A program made the position numbers and the translations under genes. The notes under the pieces are model-generated. The model saw only the letters and a program-made list of their open reading frames with translations, was not told the origin of the DNA and did no database searches. Source: Meconema thalassinum (lineage: Eukaryota > Arthropoda > Insecta > Orthoptera > Tettigoniidae). From it: DNA of 64,000 nt. Positions 23,165-31,669 of this stretch are shown here, piece by piece (positions within the stretch are counted from its first letter, which is position 1; each line of letters opens with the position of its first letter). The stretch lies in NCBI GenBank assembly GCA_946902985.2, contig OX336389.2:280099527-280163526 (forward strand), written 5' to 3'.

Positions 23165-23870
23165 CGTTTGCTATTACCCATTTAAGATTTGATTGCCGCT
23201 GAGCGTGGCTGCGCCAGTGTTTGTTGTTGATTGTAGCAGCTGCCCCGCAGGACGAAGCGGGGAACACAGCGATGACAAGAGTTCATTCTGCACATAAGAC
23301 AAGCAGCATTACGCGTCACGGGAGCTCATGTCACCACGGACAGTCAAACGATAACTGAGGCTATTGGAGGTGAGTCATATCCTACTCGCGCAACTGTACC
23401 TGTCAACGAAACAGGCTGACGTGTGACACAAGTACTGCTCGAGTCTAAGCTGCGTGAACCTGAGAGGAATGTGCATCGCGGACTATGAGAAATGGTGTTG
23501 ACGAGTGATGAGGTTTATCGGTCCGTGCATAGTACCAAACCAAATACATTGGTCGGTGACTCACTGACTCATTCGTAACACCACACTGGTTTCAGAAAAG
23601 ACCCTATGTTAGCAGTATTGGAATAGACGAGAATGTTAGGTAACACGGCGGGCTGTCGACAGGCTTCTCAATTCTCGCTTGCTCCTACTCTGCCTCTGCC
23701 CTTCATCCCGCAAGTTCACAGAGCTTGGAACCGAGCAGTAATCAAGGAATAGTTTCCATCTCGACCGCCAGCAATCAATTCGTGAAAGGGTAATACTATC
23801 AGAACACGCAGTATAGACAGGCGGTGGTCGACAGAGACCTGATGTCCAAGCAGAATGCAAGGATGGGAAA
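23165..23870 (+). repeat. Repeat R1, long copy
   Basis: Begins 'ttgctattacccattt' and 'gattgccgctgagcgtggct', with further blocks 'cctactcgcgcaactgtacc' and 'gaatagtttccatctcgacc'. The same blocks in the same order occur at 44300-44640, where about 320 bp corresponding to 23425-23740 are absent. No protein signature; the type of element is unknown. Confidence 0.7.
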
Positions 23871-24194
23871 CCCAATACCCACTGAAGCAGGCAGAATGGG
23901 GACTGCTCGATTAATACTTGACAGTATGCTTGGTCAGTGATTGCTACAGTCCTCCATTAGGCCTATAAGTTTATCTGAATCGTTTCTCTCCTAATCCATT
24001 TCTCCTCCGCGTGTTGCAGATAGAGTTCTATACAAAATCTTTGAAGCCATTTCTTCAGTGTTGCTTTCGTAGATTCTATGTGAAATGTTTATCAGTATAG
24101 GGGAGCGTAATTATCTTGGGAGGTTAATGTTAACAAACTTACAAATTGTACGCTTCACTTATTTCAAATTATTAGTTGTTTGATTTGAGGGACT

Positions 24195-24790
24195 TGGACA
24201 TCGTGAACATTTAGCCACGTGTACTTGGGTGTGTGTGGAATTTGTCTGACAATCTGTGTTAATGTGTGTATTTGTAATTCAGGTAAGGATTGGGAAGGAG
24301 ACGGCCGTGGCCTCAAGTTAAGAACCATCCCGGCGTTTGCCTGAAGTTGACGTGGGAAAACACAGTAAACCACTTCCAGGAGGGCTGAGCAGGGAATCAA
24401 ACTTACATCTTTTCAGTTTTGTTTCACGAGGATGAGTGGACTCCGTTTCAGCCCTCAGAACAGGATTAACTTTTGTCTGGCTGCGTGGCTCAGGGGTAAC
24501 GTTCTCGCTTGCTGAGCCCAAGGTTGCAGGTTCGAAACCTGGCGCAGTCAGCTGGCATTTGAGGGTGCGCAAATGCGAGGGAGCTGTGTCAGTAGATTTA
24601 CTGGCACGTTAAAGATCCCCTTCGGGGCAAAATTCCGGCACCCCGGCGTCTCTAAAAGCCAGGGTAGTTAAAAGGGACGTAAAACCAATAACATTATTAT
24701 TAGGATTAACTTTCTTGACTGAAGGGGGAATCGATTCCGGACCAACAGGGTGACAGCAAAGAATGCTAGCCGCTACACCACGGGGTGGAT
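24195..24790 (-). repeat. SINE-D copy interrupted by SINE-A
   Basis: The head at the right end, read on the minus strand, has 'gtggtgtagcggctagca' and 'tcgattccccct'. The body resumes left of the inserted SINE-A with the inner B-box relic (complement of 'gggaatcaaactt') and 'acggccgtggcctcaagtta'. The two parts are separated by 24474-24701. This copy is older than the SINE-A inside it. Confidence 0.85.
24474..24701 (+). repeat. SINE-A nested in SINE-D, 12-bp target duplication
   Basis: Full-length tRNA-derived SINE. The A box is TGGCTCAGGGG (24486-24496) and the B box GGTTCGAAACC (24529-24539). The body has 'cagctggcatttgagggtgc', 'gatttactggcacgttaaag', 'atccccttcggggcaaaatt' and 'gttaaaagggacgtaaaacc', and the tail is (att)n. 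The 12-mer aggattaacttt flanks it (24462-24473 and 24702-24713). Other copies: 1-122, 22310-22432, 37560-37785 and 59645-59875. Confidence 0.95.
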
Positions 24791-24870
24791 CCATATTATT
24801 GTGAGATGTTTAGCCATAAGCATTTTAAATTATATCGGTGGATACAAGTGTCCAGCAGACACTAAAGCGT

Positions 24871-24930
24871 GATTATGATGATGATGATAATTGTTGTTTT
24901 AAGGGGCCTAACATCTAGGTTATCGGCCCC
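24871..24930 (-). repeat. 60-bp 3' fragment of repeat F with 12-bp target duplication
   Basis: Only the terminal 60 bp of repeat F were inserted: (atg)n tail, 'ataattgttgttttaagggg' and 'cctaacatctaggttatcgg', then 'cccc'. The 12-mer acactaaagcgt stands immediately on both sides (24859-24870 and 24931-24942). This fixes the 3' end and orientation of repeat F and shows that it retrotransposes. Confidence 0.93.
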
Positions 24931-24942
24931 ACACTAAAGCGT

Positions 24943-26139
24943 CTGGAACGTTCTACTACCAGATGAGTTTGTATATTACAGCATTAAAACATAGCGTTCG
25001 TAAACAATGTCCACCATTTGTAACGGCAGACCTTGGCTGTATGTGAATCATATTGTGAGTAGTTAACACTGACGACTTAGTGACACTGAACATCGTGTAT
25101 AATTATTAGGGCTCGGATTTTTAGGTGCTAAAAATCGGGAAAATATCTTTTTCTATGTATTAAAAAAACCTGAAATATGTGACAAAAAGAAAAATACGAG
25201 CCTTACAGTAGTCGCATATGATGTGTAACATCTGACATAGAAGAAACCTCACGTGAAATTGTTGATACACCGGTATTTTATACTATTATTGGCACAAATA
25301 TTAATCTATTGTAAAAGGGAGTGTTTTACAGCTATTGTAGTTTATAATACAGAACTCGTTTTATTAGATGTTTTGTAGCTTCCACCAGCACCAGCCTAAA
25401 TAAAGAATACGATATGGATCAACTAGATTAATAGACGCGACACCGCTCATAACCTTAAATTCCTTATAAACAGGTCCTCTTCTTTCACATACCAACACGT
25501 AATATCCCATGGAGTCTGTTAAAATGATTCATATTGATAAGATAAATATCGTTTAAAATGATAATCTGGTAGCAAAAATATCCACCCCGCCCGTGATTCG
25601 AACCCAAGATCACTAGATTCACAGTCATAAGCACTAACCCCACGGCTATTTCGACTACGCAAATTTTGTGCACAAGATGGTGACTTATTTCCACGTTCCA
25701 ATAATCCTGCAATATGGAATTAAGTTTCATTTATATTTTGCCTGTTTCGATAATGCTCCTGCGTGAAATTGAGTTTAAAATGCCTTATGAATAGGACCTC
25801 TTGTGAGTAAAGAGAATGTATTCAGTAATAGTTCATGAAGGCTTGCTCAATTCTCGTATAACCACAACGATTATATTATATTGATGACTGCATTACCGTT
25901 ATGTGGGTTAATATTTGAATAGCCATTGTGCAGAAACATAATACCGGCAATGCCGACTACTTACAATGTTTGATATTAAGGCATTTTACCATTTAAATAC
26001 TGATACGAAGACTTCGAACATGTACCATGTCATTTGTTTCAATCACTTGACACCAGAGTTCGCATGAGCGTTTTCCGTTCAGTATGTCATATACATTCCA
26101 CATGGCCGAGAGTGCGTCATGGTATCAAGCTGGGTCTTA
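24943..26139. other. No gene; one tRNA-like SINE relic
   Basis: A minus-strand tRNA-like segment with B-box-like 'gggttcgaatca' lies at about 25550-25665. Otherwise there is AT-rich sequence without recognisable features. Confidence 0.4.
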
Positions 26140-26345
26140 CCACTGCCCGCTTGATCGATCGATCGAGCGGGCAGTGCATACTTCCGTTTTCCACCATGGC
26201 CAGCTAGAACACTTCCGTTCGATTGATCGAGCGGGCAGTGCATACTTCCGTTTTCCAACACTACCAGCTAGTACACTTCCGTTCGATCGATCGAGCGGGC
26301 AGTGCATACTTCCGTTCGATCCACCACTGCCAGCTCGATCGTTCC
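26140..26345. repeat. 64-bp tandem repeat with gatcgatc core
   Basis: The anchor 'gatcgagcgggcagtgcata' starts at 26161, 26225 and 26289, an exact 64-bp period. Units also share 'cttccgttttcca' and 'acacttccgttcgat'. The (gatc)n core is self-complementary. Overlapping ORFs on both strands are by-products. Confidence 0.9.
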
Positions 26346-27262
26346 GATCAACTTCCGTCCCCAATTTTCAAAATCACTCCCACCAAACTATCCAGCAACC
26401 AATGTTACACATCAAAAAGTAAAAATATGTAATTATGATTCAGTTTAATAATGTGAATATAAACAATACGCAGTACTCACGAATGCAATTTATTCTATGT
26501 CTCATTAACTGCTGAAGCATTACAATACAGAACGAGATACATCTTCAGGCTGTCCATCACAAATGACCGACGATTATCGTGAAACACTTCTTCTGAAGGC
26601 GTGAAACTGCGGCAGTATGCTTCTTGCCCTCGAGGTGTTGTGTAACTTGAGATCGCTGTTCAGCCTTGATTGCTTTACCACATGGTTGGCAGAACAGAAC
26701 GCCTCCATCAGAAGTAAAATTATCCTTAAATTCTGCAACATACTGCTGCAGACGATAACTTGTAGTCGCTTTTACTTAAGCCTAAGCATCCCCGGCCTCC
26801 ACAGTGAGTGGGACGGGTTGACAAGATAAGAAAAACACAGTTGCAAGCTGCTATACGCTCTACATAAAGATTAGATAGCTCACAGGTTCTTCCCCGTTGA
26901 AGTAACACAGAACAAAAATGTAATAAACTGAAAGATCTAGCATAGCCTACTGATATTAAGAAATGTACATATTATGTCTTTTTATGTGCTGGTAAGTGAA
27001 AAGCAGGAATTTATGTATTTATAGACAAAATGTTTTAAATATGTATTTACATAAAAAATATTTATTTACCTAAAAATCCGAGCCTGAACGAAACATGTTG
27101 TTCCTAATTATTCAAGTGGTGAAGTGTACAATTTTAAGAGTGACTTGTATGTAGAATATATTAACACTAGTCGTAGTATCTGTTCTTCAAACGTTTTCTT
27201 GTACTTATCGGGAATAAAAACCTGTCACATCATCACATTTTGTTTTTTTTGTTTTTTACCCT
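26346..27262. other. No gene seen
   Basis: Short ORFs only, with no recognised domain or repeat. Confidence 0.45.
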
Positions 27263-27730
27263 CCAGGTTGGTGGAACCCACGGACTCAGCGAGGGAACTC
27301 ACCACTACCGCCTCTACGGGCAGCGTCCTAGAGCTGGGAACATCGAATCGGAAGGGATACAACTGGTGAGGTGGGATTGGCACCTCGCCCAGGCGGCCTC
27401 ACCTGCAAAGCGAACAGAGGCCTCATGAGGGAAGATAAGGGAGGGTTAGGATGGATAGGCAAGGAAGAGGGAAGGAGGCGGCCGTGGCCTTGAATAAGGT
27501 ACCATCCCGGCATTTGCCCGAAGACGAAGTGGGAAACCACGGAAAACCACTTCGAGGATGGCTGAGGGGGAATCGAACCCCCTCTACTGATTTGGGCCAC
27601 CCGAGGCTGAGTAGACCCCGTTCCAGTCCTCGTACCACTTTTCAAATTTCGTGCCAGAGCCGGGAATCGAACCCAGGACCTCCGGGGCGTCAGCTAACCA
27701 TGCTGACCGCTACGCTACGGAGGCGACCTA
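27263..27730 (-). repeat. SINE-D, full-length copy with two B boxes
   Basis: Read on the minus strand, the head is 'tccgtagcgtagcggtcagc' (A box) with a B box at 27663-27673. A second perfect B box stands at 27569-27579 in its own small tRNA-like context, followed by the common body ('gtggttttccgtggtttccc', 'ggccacggccgcctccttcc'). The 3' part has 'acccacggactc' and 'taccgcctctacgggcagcg' on the plus strand. Two B boxes 94 bp apart suggest a dimeric SINE. The overlapping ORFs are artefacts. Confidence 0.9.
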
Positions 27731-28029
27731 TCACATATTTAATATAGCCAATAATTATCTGTTCATCAAATATATTCAGTCTTTTCTGGTCTGTTTCCCA
27801 TAGCTGGAATACTATGATAAAAATACAGTATCTATAAAAGGGTTCATTCTAGGACCTTCAATATAGATTTTGGGGTCAGTTTGGGACCATCCGAGTTTTG
27901 TTTCTCACATCAGGGGGATCAAAAGGAGCATTGTCGCGTCTTCCTACGACAAATTTGATACTCGTATTTAGCTTTTGTATTTTGTGATTGGAGGGTTTTC
28001 TCCCATAGCCCCTCTTTTATGAGAGATAA

Positions 28030-28437
28030 GTAATATATTACAAAAATATCCACTTTACAATACAATATTTGTCATACACTATTTTTATAAATGATGATAG
28101 GCCTACATGTTTCGGCTCTTTGAGCCTTCCTCAGTCTAATAGCACAAAACAATTCTCGCATGTCAATCCAGAACTAATCAGTGTGACATTCTCAATAAAA
28201 AATTTAATACAATTTCAAGATTTTCACAATCGTCATTGCAATTAAAAACAAAGAAATAAAATACTTAAAGAATATTAAAATCTGTGTAAAATCCATTTGT
28301 CTATGACGTGAAACCATCGTCGCGTTGAAAATCATCTGTTCCACACGGTGCATCATATTATATAGACGTCGTATGTGTATCATCATTTATAAAAATAGTG
28401 TATGACAAAGTGGATATTTTTGTAATATATCATAATC
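28030..28437. mobile_element. Foldback/MITE-like element
   Basis: About 60-bp terminal inverted repeats: 'taatatattacaaaaatatc' and 'cacttt', then 'gtcatacactatttttataa' and 'atgatgata' at the left, and the reverse complement at 28375-28437. The left arm has a 14-bp insertion ('acaatacaatattt'). The loop of about 270 bp contains 'tgtttcggctctttgagcc'. No transposase; the target duplication is not clear. Confidence 0.7.
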
Positions 28438-28554
28438 AATACGGGAAAAGATAGAAATATGACTAAAGTCATAGATTTACAAGATAAATAATATAATAAT
28501 AATTTTATTGCAGTCGAATAGCCATTAAAAATATAATTTTGTCTAAGTAAAAGC

Positions 28555-28893
28555 TCAAGCATCCGTGGCTTAGGCGGCAGCACGCCGGCCTCTCACCGCT
28601 GGGTCCGTGGTTCAAATCCCGGTCACTCCATGTGAGATCTGTGCTGGACAAAACGGAGGCAGACAGGTTTTTCTCCGGGTACTCCGGTTTTCCCTGTCAA
28701 CAATTTCCTCCCAGCAATACTCTCCACTATCATTTCATTTCATCTGTCATTCATTTAATCATTGCCCCAGAGAAGTGCGTCAGGCCTCGGCAGCCGACAC
28801 AGTTCATATCCTCGCCGCTAGATGGGGGCTTCATTCATTCCATTCCTGACCCGGTCGGAGACTAGAAGCAGGCTGTGGATTTTCATTTCCATT
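28555..28893 (+). repeat. SINE-C, full-length
   Basis: Head 'ccgtggcttaggcggcagca' (A box) and 'gtggttcaaatcccggtcac' (B box). The body matches the complement of 12270-12592 throughout, including 'gaggcagacaggtttttctc', 'gatgggggcttcattcattc' and the end 'gcaggctgtggattttcat'. ORFs inside are artefacts. Confidence 0.92.
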
Positions 28894-28929
28894 GGTACTG
28901 CAACTGTCGGTGTATGCTAAATGCAGTAT

Positions 28930-29032
28930 ATATGATGGTAGGTGAAATGCTAAATGGTGATAGATATCCGGAGTTTGTAATTTGGAGTGATTATATGGTT
29001 GTAAATATCAACTATGGTTAAACTGTATTCCT
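28930..29032 (+). repeat. Dispersed repeat H
   Basis: About 100 bp ('gtaggtgaaatgctaaatgg', 'tgatagatatccgga', 'atatggttgtaaatatcaac') matches the minus strand of 57683-57780. It directly follows SINE-C. Nature unknown. Confidence 0.7.
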
Positions 29033-29969
29033 ATTACAGGCTAATACTTATCTGGTTGTCTTCCTTGCTGGAGCTATGCGCAGTTTTCTTGTTCACTGTT
29101 ACTCCAGGTGTAGTGTTTGAAGCCATTTTTCAGTGTTGCCTTGGTAAACGAAGTTTGATGTTTTTCAGTGTGATGGGTTGTTATTGGAATAATAGTATTG
29201 ACCGACTGAGGAACATCAATCTTCGTATAGGCCTATCAGAGTTTGTGAAAATATTTCACTGCAGCGTCGGGAACTTTCCTGGAAAGTTAACATCATTATT
29301 GTCATGTCAGGAGAAGGCGACTAAAGAATAATGAATAATTCAAACATTCTGAGTGTATTGTATTAGAGCGTAATACAAGGGCGCCAAAATGGCGTCCCGT
29401 CTCTAAACCCCAACGCGTGAGCTGACAGTTGACTCACGCTATCTGCGATCATCTCTTGTCTTTCTCTCCCCTCCCCTTCGCCAACCGTGCTATTCGAGTG
29501 AAATGGCCCGAGGGACTTTTATCAGTGTTTCCGGGCAGAGATAGAGCGTGGCTGCCCGGATTCCGGTGTGAGTCACGGTGACTTCAAGTCACAAAACACA
29601 GCCAACCTCATCAAATAATTCCCCCAGCACCCCTCCACCTCCTGGCACGTGCTTGGAACAAGTCTAGATCAGCTCCGCGCTCCCCGACTCGGTCGCCCTC
29701 TGCGCTAATGGTAAAACACAGTACGTTCTCGTTCAGTTACCTTCAACAAGAACCGCGCGCTATTTGCCCCGTGCACGCGATATGTATTACTGTCATGGCA
29801 GCAAGCTTCCATCATCTATTAAACGTTGCACAATGACCAAATATTCTTTCGCGAGACTTTTTCAAACACATTCAAATGGAGCTAAGGGTAACACAATAAT
29901 AAAAAAAAAAAATTGACCACTACTATATGTTTGGACATATAGGCAATGGATAGGTGAACGAGGTAGGAC
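29033..29969. other. No gene; GC-rich patch with YY1-like site
   Basis: At 29384-29394 the sequence 'ccaaaatggcg' resembles the YY1/PHO consensus. It begins a GC-richer stretch to about 29770. This could be a promoter or part of an unknown element; I see no ORF, splice pattern or TATA box that decides it. Confidence 0.3.
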
Positions 29970-29972
29970 TTA

Positions 29973-30777
29973 AGCTACGGTTTCCTCCAGTAGCGGTACC
30001 GCTTTCTAGCAGCCGTAATGTGACGGTGAATGACGTCACTAAAACGTTCCGCATCAAAACAAAGGCGAGTGGTTTTCTAGGAAGCGTTGACTGTCAACGT
30101 AAAATAAAGTTGCGGTGGCGTCATTCATATGACGGTGGTGAGTGCGGTAGCAAACAGTTCGTCACCGCTTTTGTACGGTGTACGGTGCGTGCTGAAAGTA
30201 GACCTGAATTATATACAATGACTTATAAGATGATATATTGGAGAATGGAAGAAAAGGAAACATTAATAGATTTCGTAAAGAATGAACAGGCATTGTATTA
30301 TGTGAAGAGTAACCTTAAAATTACACAGATTTTCTGTTCAGGAGATATTGGTCTTCTGTTTCTGTTGTGCGGCACTGAAGTTACGTCATCCTTTATGTAA
30401 TTCAGAACATAATCAAATAACACTGGTGTCAACCGAAAATGTTCTCTGAATTTATCTTCATTGCAGTGCAGATGACGACGCACAAAATTCCATATGTACA
30501 TTCTGTAGGACGCCTTTTAAAAATGTCACTTCCCCCTGAACGTTCCCTGTCGTTTTCGAATGACTCTTCTTCTTCCAAATATATTATGAGGCCCATGTCA
30601 AGATCATCCATTTCTTATTTAACTTTATGACAACATGCCGTCACGAGACACACCGATAATTAGGTCTAGCTTTACACCATTGTACACCGTCAAGACGGTC
30701 CCCAGTTTCTATACGTCATTCGCCGTCACATTACGGCCGCTAGAAAGCAGTACCGCTACTGGAGGAAACCGCAGCTT
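29973..30777 (-). mobile_element. Deleted PIF/Harbinger transposon
   Basis: The ends form long inverted repeats: 'gcta/gcggtttcctccagt' and 'agcggtac.gctttctagc' at both termini, then 'ccgtaatgtgacgg.gaatga'. At least 60 bp per arm match. TTA stands just outside each end (29970-29972 and 30778-30780), the target expected for this superfamily. Inside is part of a Harbinger-type transposase on the minus strand. At about 805 bp it lacks most of the transposase gene and cannot be autonomous. Confidence 0.88.
30298..30501 (-). pseudogene. HARBI1-like transposase N-terminal fragment
   Basis: The frame reads CNEDKFREHFRLTPVLFDYV then RNRRPISPEQKICVILRLL. This is the N-terminal part of PIF/Harbinger (HARBI1-like) nucleases, namely the 'FR.(S/T)...F..L' helix followed by 'R.(P/R)ISPE(E/Q)K..V.LR.L'. 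The DDE catalytic core is missing because the element is internally deleted. The upstream part continues in another frame. Confidence 0.75.
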
Positions 30778-31054
30778 TTAGTGCTTCATAGCGACGACGT
30801 TCAAATCGAAATGCCCAAGAAAGTATGGCATACAGCAGAAGCGTACAATTTTTGTCACATATATTATTTGTTTATGAATTAAAACATTAAAAACTAATAT
30901 ACTCGTACTTATCATGTACTATTGTTACTAAGCGACGTATGGCAACGTTGCAAAGCAAGGCGACGGTGGAGCGATGTAAACAGTGTGACAATCAGTTTGC
31001 TCTGATCTTATGTGTAACAACGTAATCTCTTATTACTCTCCAATGCCTTCGCTC

Positions 31055-31350
31055 TTATGAATGTGCCAAGAACAGCAGCAAGTGCCCTTGAAGCGTCTTA
31101 CAGAAGTTTTTTAACTAACTTTTATACCCTTATCAAATTTTTGGCAAACTTGCCTCTCTGTATAGCTACTGGTACTGCCGAACGGAGTTTGAGTTGGTTG
31201 AAAATATACTTAAGAAATTCTACTTCTAAAAACAGACTCAACGGTCAAGTATTGTAATCTATTCACAGAGACATACATCTCACTGACGATGAAGTTATAA
31301 ACCGATTTGGTAATGCTTCAAGAATCCCTGACTATATACAGTATGGTCCA
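31055..31350 (+). pseudogene. hAT dimerisation domain remnant
   Basis: The frame 31057-31257 contains FYTLIKFLANLPLCIATGTA, then ERSLSWLKIYLRNSTSKNRL. This is the hAT C-terminal dimerisation motif (family pattern ...TAERSFS.L..IK..LR..M). A stop follows, then frame sense continues as IHRD...DDEVINRFG to about 31305. No head or ends are visible. Sequence just after it ('ggtccacccgccccttatt') recurs inverted at 38529-38590. Confidence 0.8.
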
Positions 31351-31669
31351 CCCGCCCCTTATTATTTAGTTTTATGAAACCCAACTAACACGGCATTTCT
31401 CCCGATGGTCGATATTGCTCTGCGCTCTGACTGTGCGACAGCAATGTAATTGGGCCATGGGTCTAGCAAAGAAAAACCGACCTTAAACTTTTCCCCGCCA
31501 AATACTATGGCCCATTCTACTAACATATGACTCACTGCTCCTTGAAATAACACACATACACGCAATTCGATCGAATTAATAGCTTACGCCACGTGATCTG
31601 TAATAGTAGAAAGTTAAATCAACACCATAAATCGTGATTGAAGACTTTGAGATGGACTTAAACGTTTGA
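31351..31669. repeat. Spacer holding a block repeated at 34255-34340
   Basis: The segment 'cgatcgaa...gccacgtga.ctgtaat.g.ag.aa.tt.aa' at about 31566-31620 recurs at about 34287-34340. The two copies bracket the LINE at 31670-34090. No coding sense. Confidence 0.5.

Noticed and set aside
24486..24539. A functional tRNA gene at the SINE-A head
   Set aside because: A and B boxes are present, but the sequence runs into the SINE body and is one of several copies with the same body.
27163..27747. Overlapping ORFs around 27124-27747 as genes
   Set aside because: They fall within a full-length SINE-D and recur in other copies as broken frames.
29954..30400. 148-codon plus-strand ORF as a gene
   Set aside because: It lies inside the Harbinger element, antisense to the recognisable transposase fragment.
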